DNA of 64,000 nucleotides, from assembly GCA_958295665.1 (NCBI GenBank), contig OY282559.1, positions 273,308,047 through 273,372,046 on the forward strand, written 5' to 3'. Shown in pieces: positions 54,421 through 64,000 of this stretch. The notes below the pieces were generated by a model. The model did not search any database and was not told the origin of the DNA. It worked only from the letters and a program-made list of their open reading frames with translations. Each line of letters opens with the position of its first letter. The first letter of the stretch is position 1. The position numbers and the translations under genes were made by a program. Source of the DNA: Tipula vernalis (lineage: Eukaryota > Arthropoda > Insecta > Diptera > Tipulidae).

Positions 54421-55044
54421 CCAAATTCACTTTAAATATATGTATACTGTTTGTTAATACAATTTTCACTTGTACACTTTGTTTGTTTCACTTAACTGGG
54501 ACACTATACTTTTTATTCAGCCGTAATTATTAAAACACAATAGAAAACGATTTGAGTAAATTTTATTTGTTAATTTTTTATAATTTTGAATTTTTTTTAC
54601 TTTTATTTGGACAATGGTTGTGATGCTTCGAGAAACTGTGATTGAATGTTCTTAATCCTCTTTTTACAATTATAAATTTCTTAAAAACTAAACAGTGTAC
54701 ATACATACATTTTAATGTGGCAATTTACCAACCGTCGTAAAGTTGCGAACGCTATATTCCAAACCATAGATGGCATGACTTTTAATTTTATTATTATAAC
54801 AAATACAAATAAAGACTAATTTACAATTATGAAATACCAAATGTCAAAATTGGCAAATGTCACTTAAGTTAAGTTATGATAAAGTAAATTAAATTATTCA
54901 ATGAATTCTAATATTTTTAGGATTTCTGAAGCAACAATTACATATTCAACATAAAGCTAAGTATAATTTTTAAATACATTTGTTTATAAATTTCAATTCA
55001 AGTTTCGGTTGTTTCTATTTTTTCGTTGTAGATGCTCAGCTTTT
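54421..55044. other. AT-rich insertion-like block inside the I-clade LINE
   Basis: It separates RT-linker and endonuclease coding of the same LINE and is non-coding. Ends and target duplication not identified. Confidence 0.35.
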
Positions 55045-55330
55045 TCAACACTCTTTCATATCCACAATTTTTGTGCACAGTTTATTTACCCGTTCAATTT
55101 CACTATCTTACTGGCTTTGATTTATTTCATTTTCTCCGAGAATCTCATTCATCTGATTCACCCATTTCCTGTTATTCATTAATTCATGTTTTTTCTTAAA
55201 CACTCGATTATCATTCATGATCATTTTGATCATGAAATGATCACCACCCAAATTCTCTACTTCAACATTCCAGGTCATAGACAAATCTATTGCATATCCA
55301 TGTCATAGACAAATCTATTGCGCTGGCCGT
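55045..55330 (-). pseudogene. I-clade LINE endonuclease end
   Basis: The minus-strand peptide IDLSMTWNVEVENLGGDHFMI is the terminal endonuclease block (D-H pair). It is followed by KKHELMNNRKWVNQMNEIL. A 28-bp tandem duplication (55274-55321) sits in the coding part. Confidence 0.55.
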
Positions 55331-56650
55331 GCCTAATTAATTCATATGTTCAGCATATGTTTATCTTTTAGCAATGCAATAATATTCTCTCCGGCCCTGA
55401 CCTTCGCCTGCAGTTGTGGCAATGTATTTTGATGGTTCGATTTCCCTTGGTGGTTGCATTTTATTGTTTTTCGTTCTGATGCTTGCTATTACGAATACCA
55501 CGCCAAGGATCTGGTATTATAATGTTCTATCTTCATTGTATTTCCTACTGTAACTTTTCAAGATCTTGTACTTTTGGTAGGTCGTGAAATTTATATGCGA
55601 GTTCTTGCTTTAGTGAGATTAGTATCTCATTTGCTATATTGAATGTTGGTAAGAGCGATGATTGTACCTAGTAATAGAATAGCGGCCTAGCCTTAAACTA
55701 ATATGCCGATATTGGAAAATTTTGCTGAGTGTGGTTGCTGCGGACGTCTGCTTGACTTTAAAAAAAAAAGCTTCATTAGCTTGCATATGTTAAATTCATT
55801 AACACTTATGCAGGTTTGCCATCCGAAAACAGACATTGAAAAATATGTATGTCGATGCAAATCTGTAACAAGAATATCAGAGCGTATCGAAATCTTAATT
55901 CTCAAACCACAACCCATGATACACGTTGGTAGCCACTCCGTGATTCGCTCCGATTAAAATTCAATCCACCAAAAACAGGCGACCCCAGTTACAAAAGAAA
56001 GATATTTGGCAAATGTAAGATTTTGAAAAGTAAGATTTAGTACTTAACCTCAAGAATACCCATTCGAGACCTTATAACGAATGAAGGGGTACTAATGGAA
56101 GTTAGTGATTTTTGATATGTGTCCTTGTATACCAACAACAACTTAATTTCAAATATCAAATAATTGACCTTCAGCCCTAGTTTTGGTTGTCATAGTCCGA
56201 TTGGGCAGCATGAGTTCATGTAGTGGTTACTTGGTTGTCTGTATACTATTTGCGTTGAATGAAATCATAAAGCTAAAAATTCGTTGTTCCCCTCGCTATT
56301 TCTCCGATAATCACTTTTAGGTGGTGCTTTGTTGATTTGACACCAGCTACTCATAATCCACCGAAGTGGGGACAGGCGGGCAGGATGAATGCCATTTCAC
56401 TCCATTATTGTCTGTTTGTACACTGTAACTAGTTGTAACTCCTTGTTTAAATAATTTATTCCGAGCTCGACAAGGTACCATTGTCACTGTAAATTTTTAA
56501 AGGGATTCCTCTCCTTGCCGTGAAACGTTTAAATGCTGCTATAGAAGAGCTTATGTTGTTAGATTACTCACTAGTGCCAGATGAACTGCCTTTGTTGCAA
56601 AAAAAAAAAACAAATAAGGCGACGTATCCTTTTGCTGATTTAATACCTTA
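55331..56650. other. no supported gene
   Basis: Less AT-rich than neighbouring spacers. Open frames (for example 55703-55957) show no motif. Confidence 0.4.
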
Positions 56651-56675
56651 TAGCGACTTGCTCATTTATACATAT

Positions 56676-57442
56676 TGTTACGGTGACACCTAGTGGGTAA
56701 TAGAATAAGTTAAATGAATAGCTCAATGTTTACTGTACTAAAATGGAATTTTTCATGATAAAATTGTTACGTAATGTTTCTACGCTATTCTAACTGGAAA
56801 AGTCATGAATTTTCGAGAAGTTTGGTTTGTGTATATAACAAGGCGAACAAGATCGAATTGGATTACACCAGAGTCTCGCTATGCGTCTATTCTATGTGCG
56901 TCTATTCGCTCTTGCGTCGTCTAAAAAAAACGTTAAATTAATTAACGAATTATTATTAATAAAGTGATATTATTTATATTATTTATCATACATATTTGTT
57001 TTATTTTAAATTCTATGTGGATTCTTCCGCAATACTTTTCGGCCACAAATATTTTAAATTGTTCGATATGCGTCGCAATTCAGTTTGCGTCTCTCCGTGT
57101 GGAACCGAACAGGGACGCAAAGCGGGACCTTGGTGTATTAGTATTTGGAACGCGACCGTGTAAACTTGTAAGACTATTAGTAATATTTGGTAGGCGATAG
57201 TATAAAGATTAAAATTAATTAAAAAGTGATATAAAAAGTGTTTTAGTGTAAAATAAAAAGTAAAAGTGATCAGTAAAATTTAAGAATAATTTATATAAAG
57301 TGATTTTGTGAATTTTTATTGATAAACTGTGTTGTAATAAATTTTGTGAAATAAATAAATTCGTTGGTGATGAATTGAATTGAGTTTGTATTATTCACAA
57401 TCCAGTGATACGAACCTTGAGTGACAAGGCAAAAACGTAACA
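56676..57442 (+). mobile_element. solo LTR, 767 bp
   Basis: Begins TGTTACGGTGACACC and ends AAAAACGTAACA (inverted TGTTAC/GTAACA). It is flanked by the 4-bp duplication ATAT (56672-56675, 57443-57446). A TATA-like GTGTATATAACAAGG lies near 56830 and AATAAAGTG near 56959. No internal element sequence is present. 57627-57680 is a paralogue of the flanks without the LTR, confirming both borders. Orientation is inferred from the TATA and polyadenylation-like words. Confidence 0.85.
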
Positions 57443-57446
57443 ATAT

Positions 57447-58149
57447 ATTATATTCAATCAAACATTCATTCATACATTCGTACTTTGAATCGGTCGACTC
57501 AAGCCAGCATACGGAATTCTCTCAGCTGATCAAACATCAAGCCCTCGTATACACAAACGAGTCCGTATTGCTAATAGTCACGCAATCATTCCCCAGGGAA
57601 GGCAAATCACTTGCAGGGGAGTCCTGTAGCGACTCGCTCACTTATACATATATTATATTCAAACATTCATTCATATATTCGTACATTCACTCATCGACAC
57701 AATCATTCACCAGTCAATTTGAACGCACCGAATCGAACACGCATTGAATCGAACACATCCGCACAACATTAGGTTGGCAGCACTTTGTGTCAAAAGAAAA
57801 ATAAAAAAAACTTTATAGAAACGGAGTTGACAGTCGAAGCAAAAATATTGATGATTCTACACGCATCGAAAGCAAGGGAAAGGAAAATAATAAAAAGTTC
57901 GGTTCGCCATTTTCAATCGCGTCTAATCATATAAATTATTTTCTCTCATATAAAGTATTTCTATTGGAAAATAAAATTACGCGTTAGCAGTGCGCAAGAA
58001 ATCAGTTTTCTTTTTATAAATTCTTGTGAATTATTGATAATGTGGAAGTTATAAGTTAAAGCTATACAACAGTGTATCTATACAAAATATTCTAATTAAA
58101 ATTATAACTTGAAATCGCTCGTGTTTTAATTACGTGTGCATGCGAACTA
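57447..58149. repeat. about 200-bp duplicated unit and spacer
   Basis: The unit starting TAGCGACTTGCTCATTTATA (56651, split by the solo LTR) is repeated from 57627 (TAGCGACTCGCTCACTTATA), both followed by ATTATATTCAA and CATTCATTCATA. After 57700 nothing is recognised; an LTR of the BEL element could lie here. Confidence 0.5.
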
Positions 58150-59860
58150 TAAACGGAAAAACCTCTACCTTTTGATACTTCAATTGAAAGTGGGCCTGCA
58201 TAGTCCATGCCTGTGTTGGAAGATGGCGGACAGCGATTGATTCTTTCTTTAGGTAGGCTCTTTCTCTTCAGGATCCTTGAATACCTCTATGTAGTGTGTA
58301 ACTCGTGTGACTCCCTAGTGATCATTCTCATTAAAGGGTGCCCCTTTGGTAAGATCAGTTGATGCCTTTGCGTGTATTTCTGTTGAGAGTTTTGCAGTCT
58401 ACTATCAACTCTTTGAAGGACATCATCGTCCATAAATGGGTTTAATGATCAGAAGTTGCTATTTTTTTTGAAATTTTTTGGTGCTTTTATTAACTCGATT
58501 TCGGCAGCAAACTCTGTTTCTTGTATATATTTAATGATTGTTTTGTGAGTTATCTCTATTTCATCTGTTATTAGATAATTTGGAAGTTGTTCAGAATTTT
58601 TAGGGTGGGTTGAATTTTACGTGGTGCCTTGGAGCGACAGAATTTCAGCTACCCGTTCGCTACAAATGTTTTATCTGTTGGGACTACTCCCAGCGTGCTC
58701 ATAGTTACTTGTTCTTGTTCTAGGTTCATGGCATCTCGGACAGTTTTTATTAGTTTGGCCAGCAGTAGGGCCCATCTTTAACTATTTGTCTGTTCCTGAA
58801 AAAAGGTCATCTACATAAACATCTCTTAGAGCAAAACTCAGATAGAGATTTGTTTTTGTCGTCTTGTGCTAGTTGACATAAAACCTTTGTGACTAGGTAT
58901 ATAGTATATGTTGCTGCTGTAGTCCCATTGAGTCGCTTGCTATTTATGTTTTTTTTTTTGATTCGTGATTTGTATCGTGTTGCTACTTTACACAGAACTA
59001 CCCATCGGAATTTTGTCAGTTGTGCAGATTGCTCCTTTGCGTAACTGTGGTTCTATAATCTGGCCAAAGTAATCGTTCCCATTTATGAGATGGAAAGGAG
59101 AGGATTCATAGAGGATTTATACTTATTTTACTTAATACCAAGGCTTCAATCTCATATGCCGACGGATACCTTGGTTGTAGATTAGCTAACGATACTAGTT
59201 ACCTTTCCAGCCATTTGTCCCCCTACTCCATAAATTTCGGCACTGATTCTGCGTCCTGTTAAGTTCAATCGTTGTTTATTTTGTGCTGTTGTGGTAGTTG
59301 CTTGAATGTTTTGTGCTTAAATAGTAATTGAGTGTTGTTTTCCATCTCGTCTTACAACATTGGATACTTGTACATTGGAATATATGACGCCAAGCATTTG
59401 AATGTCGTTTGAATTTATTATATTTCTCTAGGCTGTGCGTTTCTGCTTTTTGGTTTTCTATGCGTATCTGCTTTTTGGGTATAATTGCGGTGAGTGTCTG
59501 TTGTTTTTGGTAGCTGGACCGAAATTTATCATCTGCAGATGTTGTTTTCGGTCCTCTTAGAGCGTGTAGTGCCTGATACCTTCGTTCTAAGAATTTGAGG
59601 AAATCGTCGGTTGTTTGCAGCTCCTTGGAATTTTCCAGCGAAATCTCATATGCTTTTAGGGTTTTGTTATCTAATTTTCTGGTTAAATATGACACTATCC
59701 AAGCACCCCAGTTTGCCGTATCCACTCCTAAACTCTTTACCGTTATATTCTGCAGCGTGAATATTGCATTAATGTGGTTATTAACGAGTAGCCTTTTGTT
59801 TTGTTTAATAATATTTCTATTGCACTTGCATAACTGTGCATAATTGTGCTCCAAGATGCG
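58150..59860 (-). pseudogene. BEL/Pao retrotransposon remnant (gag to integrase)
   Basis: Minus strand. The gag-like frame 59854-59276 contains QNKRLLVNNHINAIF, DTANWGAWIVSYLTRKLDNK and FLKFLERRYQAL, as in BEL gag. Next comes a protease-linker region (LTGRRISAEIYGVGG), VYVDDLFSGTD (near 58810, RT catalytic), LEQEQVTMSTLGVVP. Integrase-adjacent ILPKGHPLMRMI (58345) and GMDYAGPLSI (58195) follow, where it is cut off. Large deletions occur between gag and RT. No LTRs were identified. Confidence 0.82.
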
Positions 59861-60351
59861 TACTATACATAATTACAAATACATAATTTTTTGAGTATCC
59901 GTGAAGTTTATATGTTGGTCCACCAATTTAGAAAAAAGCTCAAGAAACCCAACCCAATTTTGGTACTTCTCATTAAACTATCGGTAGTTCCATTTGTTGT
60001 AACTTGTACTCTATTTGCTTGTTGGTTGTTTCAAATATATCTTGTTTCTTATTTACTGCCTGTTGTAACCTAGCAGTACAATCTACCGGTGTGAATTTTA
60101 TCCTAAACTTTTCCTAAAACAACAACACCAACTAAAAAACATGATTGTATTAGTAAAATGCATGCATTTAGGCGATTGCATAAAGAATTGAATTTATAAA
60201 TATTTTTAATAATGTTAATATTAATAAAAGTAAATTATTAAACGTATAATTAAGGAATAAAATGTGATTTATGTAAATATATTGGATACAAATTATTTAC
60301 AAAATTATAACTTAAAATTTCGAAATAAGATTTTAAGTATGCTAATTCCAT
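59861..60351. other. AT-rich spacer
   Basis: No feature recognised. Confidence 0.4.
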
Positions 60352-61571
60352 ATTGGGTAGGGGTGTCGAACTTTACGTAATACTAACCAGGGTTATAGGT
60401 CGTTCTCATTGGTTTCCCTAATAGGGTAGTAAGATGTATATGTCAGCCAACTTATCAGCGATTTGTAGAATTTTATCATGGATTTTGCGTATTGAAATTT
60501 GCATTTATCTGCAAAAAACTCCGTATATTTGGTAGGGGTGTCGAACTTGACGTAATACTAAACAGGGTTATAGGTCGTTCTCATCGGTTTCCCTAATAGG
60601 GTAGTAAGATGTATATGTCAGCCAACTAATCAGCGATTTGAAGAATTTTATCATGGATTTTGCGTATTGAAATTTGCATTTATCTGCAAAAAACTCCATA
60701 TATTTGGTAGGGGTGTCGAACTTTACGTAATACTAAACAGGGTTATAGGTCGTTCTCATCGGTTTCCCTAATAGGGTAGTAAGATGTATATGTCAGCCAA
60801 CTTATCAGCGATTTGTAGAATTTTATCATGGATTTTGCATATTGAAATGTGAATTTATTTGCAAAAACTCCATATATTTGGTAGGGGTGTCGAACTTTAC
60901 GTAATACTAACCAGGGTTATAGGTCGTTCTCATTGGTTTCCCTAATAGGGTAGTAAGATGTATATGTCAGCCAACTTATCAGCGATTTGTAGAATTTTAT
61001 CATGGATTTTGCGTATTGAAATTTGCATTTATCTGCAAAAAACTCCGTATATTTGGTAGGGGTGTCGAACTTGACGTAATACTAAACAGGGTTATAGGTC
61101 GTTCTCATCGGTTTCCCTAATAGGGTAGTAAGATGTATATGTCAGCCAACTAATCAGCGATTTGTAGAATTTTATCATGGATTTTGCGTATTGAAATTTG
61201 CATTTATCTGCAAAAAACTCCATATATTTGGTAGGGGTGTCGAACTTTACGTAATACTAAACAGGGTTATAGGTCGTTCTCATCGGTTTCCCTAATAGGG
61301 TAGTAAGATGTATATGTCAGCCAACTTATCAGCGATTTGTAGAATTTTATCATGGATTTTGCATATTGAAATTTGCATTTTTTTGCAAAAACTTCATATA
61401 TTTGGTAGGGGTGTCGAACTTTACGTAATACTAAACAGGGTTATAGGTCGTTATCATCGGTTTCCCTAATAGGGTAGTAAGATGTATATGTCAGCCAACT
61501 TATCAGCGATTTATAGAATTTTATCATGGATTTTGCATATTGAAATGTGAATTTATTTGCAAAAACTCCAG
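60352..61571. repeat. 175-bp satellite, seven monomers, trimeric higher-order pattern
   Basis: GGTAGGGGTGTCG recurs at 60356, 60531, 60706, 60880, 61055, 61230 and 61404 (steps of 174-175). Monomers 1 and 4 share CCAGGG with CATTGG; 2 and 5 share CTTGACG and CAACTAATC; 3 and 6 share GCATATTG. The true period is thus about 524 bp. The last monomer stops at ACTCCAG, directly against coding-like sequence. Confidence 0.95.
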
Positions 61572-62708
61572 AATAAAAGTGATTGAAGTCATTTTTCCTA
61601 TTGCAGAGCTCATTTCAGCTAGACACGACAGCGTGGCAGTTGGGAATTTTTTAAATTATTTGTATTCAGAGCTATTAAATAATAATCCACGAAATAAGTT
61701 GCCAAAATATTTTGTTACCGATTGGTCGTGGGTGTTTATCAATAGTGTTTTAAAAGTAGTTAATGTTATGGGCATTTATGAGTATTTGAGGTATTCGTAC
61801 GATGCCGTTTTGGCAAAGCGCAAGCCTGAAAAAAAGATTGTTGGTATATTTATCTGCTGCTCACATTTCGCAGCTATACTCACCCGACAAATAAAAAATA
61901 AGATGGCCAATTGCTCAACCGATTTGCGTAAATTTATAATGATTATGTTTTTTTAATAATTGACGCGAAGAGTATTTCAGAAGTCGACCAACTTTTTGAA
62001 AGTTTTTGTATTATCTGTTGTTCTAAATATGAGAACCCATTATTTAATAGTACGTATAATCAGTTTTTAAAATTCATTGAAAAATCGATCACTGAAAATG
62101 TTAATAATTTCTCAACTGAATGTGACAACGAACCACTAGAAAATTCTTTCGATGATACGGAGAGCACTTCACCGTTTTATTTTCATTTTATGAAATTACA
62201 TCAAACGATGGCTGAAGCAATTGATAACAATGAAAACGACAAGCAAAATTCAAATAAATTATATTGCAAAGATTTCGTTCAATTTTGTATAAAAAAGTAT
62301 TTTAGTTATTTACCTTAATGGAGTACCGTCTTTTTGACTAATTTTAACGAGTCTCAGAGAGTTTCGAATGCAAATATTGAAAATTGGTTTAATATTGTGA
62401 AGCATAACCTTATAAAGTGTCCCAACCAAAAATTAGGACGGTTAATATACAATCTTCGGCAAAAAACGGAATTATTGTTTAATGCCATGGAACTAGCTCC
62501 ACACCTTAAACCTGCGAAACGAAAGGCAGTAAATGTAGACGACATTTTGCAGAAACGACAAAAATATGAATCCCATGAACCGTCGTGCGCCACTAATCAG
62601 GGCGAAAGTACTCCACGTTCTACACAGCATTTTGTAAGTCAAGATGAACTTAATCCAATGGATTCTAATTTAAAAGAATATTGGAAAAAAAACGAGTGCG
62701 ACGAGTGA
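61562..62708 (+). pseudogene. MULE-like/DDE transposase-like region, frame-broken, 5' truncated
   Basis: Begins at the satellite border with KVIEVIFPIAELISARHDSV, then KYFVTDWSWVFIN (a DDE-type acidic position). After a frame change at an 8-T run (about 61947-61954) comes DAKSISEVDQLFESFCIICC. After an in-frame TAA (62317-62319) comes WSTVFLTNFNESQRVSNANIENWFNIVKH. The order ISxxHD, VTDxS, NAxxENWF is that of a transposase-like family in insects, which I recall often lying near Ulp1-type proteases. Its last codons overlap the next frame at an 8-A run (62688-62695). The N-terminus is missing. Confidence 0.6.
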
Positions 62709-63598
62709 ATAAGTATTCTGGTAAAATAGCTTTGAGCCGATATATAACACCAAAATTGCTAAAATTTAGTGACCATGTTTATTTGGACAAAATAATCGAA
62801 AAACGGCTCCATATTAAACTGTTTAAATTTAAATTTCACCAATTATGGGAAACAAGCTTTTCCAGCGACTGTTATGCCACACTCAATGGATCAAGCTATT
62901 TGACTGCCGAATTGGCATATGTGGCAGCAAACGTTCTATTGTTAGGCACTAACGATATTTGCTTAGATCCTTTCCAAGCCTTAAAAATTTTGAGCAGTAC
63001 CAATGTATATAAAATACTCAACAACAATTGTCACCCTGAAGTGGTAATTTGCCGCAATAAGAGGAGGGTCTATATACCGACTATCGTTAACAACTGTCAT
63101 TTTAATTTAGTTATAATTGATTTTAATGATAAAACCATTGTTTGTTATGATCCATTGGTGCCAGAAAGAAACAATCCAAATTTATCGAAAAAAGCGCAAA
63201 ACTTTGTAACCCAAATTCAACAAGCTTGGGGCGAGGTTTCACTAGAAAAATTTAGAATCGTACCATCGTATAGTTTACCGGCACAGCGAGACAATTTTAA
63301 CTGTGGTATTCTAATTTTATACGCTGTTGATTTCACCAGTAATAGCAAGTTTAGCAGTGACATTCACTCTCCCGATGATCGGAAATACGAAAATGGAATG
63401 TGGGAATATAGAGATTATTTAAAAAGAATAATAGCAGACAATTCTGAATCTGTTTTAAACAACTGCTTAATATGCTTCGAGATTATAAAGGAAACTGAAG
63501 CAGCTGTACAATGTAAAGAATGCAAAAGACAGGTTCATCAAAATTGCAACCAAGAGAAAGTTATTTTGTCATCGCTTGTTTGTAATTTTTGTGAATAA
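62681..63598 (+). CDS. Ulp1/SENP-like cysteine protease with C-terminal PHD-like zinc finger
   Basis: 305 residues, open. Catalytic residues in Ulp1 (C48) order: H140 (NCHFNLVIID), D157 (VCYDPL), Q202 and C208 (AQRDNFNCGI). A C4HC3 zinc-binding pattern follows at C262, C265, C278, C281, H286, C289, C301, C304. Ulp1 enzymes cleave SUMO or related tags; Ulp1 domains also occur in MULE- and KDZ-type transposons. The Met at 62681 may not be native: upstream sequence in the other frame (ending NLKEYWKK) belongs to the preceding transposase-like region and meets this frame at an A8 run, so both may form one protein. TGA/TAA-free up to TAA 63596-63598. Confidence 0.78.
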   Translation: MEKKRVRRVNKYSGKIALSRYITPKLLKFSDHVYLDKIIEKRLHIKLFKFKFHQLWETSFSSDCYATLNGSSYLTAELAYVAANVLLLGTNDICLDPFQALKILSSTNVYKILNNNCHPEVVICRNKRRVYIPTIVNNCHFNLVIIDFNDKTIVCYDPLVPERNNPNLSKKAQNFVTQIQQAWGEVSLEKFRIVPSYSLPAQRDNFNCGILILYAVDFTSNSKFSSDIHSPDDRKYENGMWEYRDYLKRIIADNSESVLNNCLICFEIIKETEAAVQCKECKRQVHQNCNQEKVILSSLVCNFCE

Positions 63599-64000
63599 TT
63601 CAAATATTTAAAATAATTAGTAACTACATACATACTCGTAGTTTAAAATAAAAAAATAAAAAAACCTCAAAAATCAAACAAAAATTAAAAAAAAACAAAA
63701 AACAAAAAAACAAAAAAAAATTAAAATACAAAAATTACAAAAAAAGTTTTGAAATACACTGACCGGCATTTTGAAATACATCTGGCCGGACTATTCTAAA
63801 AAACATTTTATTTTTTTTATGAAATCTTTTAAACCGCATTAGCTGGAAACATGAAACAAATTCCAAATTCAAGGTCATTCAAAACAATCTTACGAAATAT
63901 TACCATAGCATACTTTGCCTAATTATGTGGCTGTGTTTTTTTTACTTACCCCACAACACGAGTTTTAATTAAATTTTCAAATGTGTTGAACTGCACTAGC
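63599..64000. other. A-rich low-complexity DNA
   Basis: A-rich runs at 63645-63745. A short tandem TTTTGAAATACA(C/T)...CCGG occurs at about 63747-63795. No gene. Confidence 0.5.

Noticed and set aside
55703..55957. Cys-containing frame (CGCCGRLLDF) as a possible zinc-finger gene
   Set aside because: No complete ligand pattern and no splice context; an antisense frame of similar length overlaps it.
60352..61571. CRISPR-like array
   Set aside because: The repeats are contiguous 175-bp monomers without unique spacers, in a eukaryotic context.
1..64000. tRNA or rRNA genes
   Set aside because: No GGTTCGAAT-type B box with a matching cloverleaf and no rRNA-like conserved block was noticed on reading both strands; tRNAscan-SE would be decisive.

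Overview
The window looks like transposon-packed, AT-rich insect DNA, most likely from a higher dipteran. This is inferred from the element families present (Jockey, R1/LOA-like and I-clade LINEs, BEL/Pao, an mdg3/micropia-like Ty3/Gypsy element, a maT transposon, Penelope-like elements). I find no conserved cellular housekeeping gene and no rRNA, tRNA or CRISPR. Almost everything recognisable is a mobile element, a remnant of one, or a repeat.

Layout. 1-9.3 kb: an eroded invertebrate repeat-encoded protein, a mariner-type (DD41D) transposase scrap, a 15-bp minisatellite, and two broken LINEs facing opposite ways, one carrying a hAT-like insertion. 9.3-12.6 kb: AT-rich DNA with a 625-bp MITE and a near-perfect 76-bp hairpin. 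12.7-26.3 kb: a nested stack. Penelope-like element 1 (PLE1) is split by a non-LTR-type insertion with a 22-bp target duplication. That insertion contains an almost intact 5.46-kb Gypsy element with indistinguishable LTRs and a second PLE, itself split by an intact maT transposon. Both PLEs carry an inverted partial copy of their own 3' end.

26.3-40 kb: PLE and LINE scraps, a 990-bp full palindrome with 11-bp target duplications, a 500-bp MITE, degenerate AT-rich DNA, and a short LINE tail with (TAA)n and a 13-bp target duplication. 40.3-46.5 kb: a full-length 4.75-kb Jockey-clade LINE with intact ORF2, inserted with an 11-bp duplication into a repeat-encoded gene that still has a recognisable intron. 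47.3-50.5 kb: an R1/LOA-like LINE remnant joined to a hAT 3' end. 52.3-55.3 kb: an I-clade LINE remnant on the minus strand. 56.7-57.4 kb: a solo LTR whose empty site survives as a neighbouring paralogue. 58.1-59.9 kb: a BEL/Pao remnant.

60.35-61.57 kb: seven 175-bp satellite monomers arranged as a trimeric higher-order repeat. They abut 61.56-63.6 kb, a transposase-like region followed by a Ulp1-type cysteine protease ending in a PHD-like zinc finger, broken only by two homopolymer frame changes and one stop.

Reading frames that look functional are the maT transposase, the Jockey ORF2, the Gypsy pol frame (with reservations) and the Ulp1/PHD frame. The best candidates for something poorly described are the transposase-Ulp1-PHD unit beside the satellite, and hammerhead-like motifs in the PLE tails. 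All identifications come from reading motifs by eye; no search was run.
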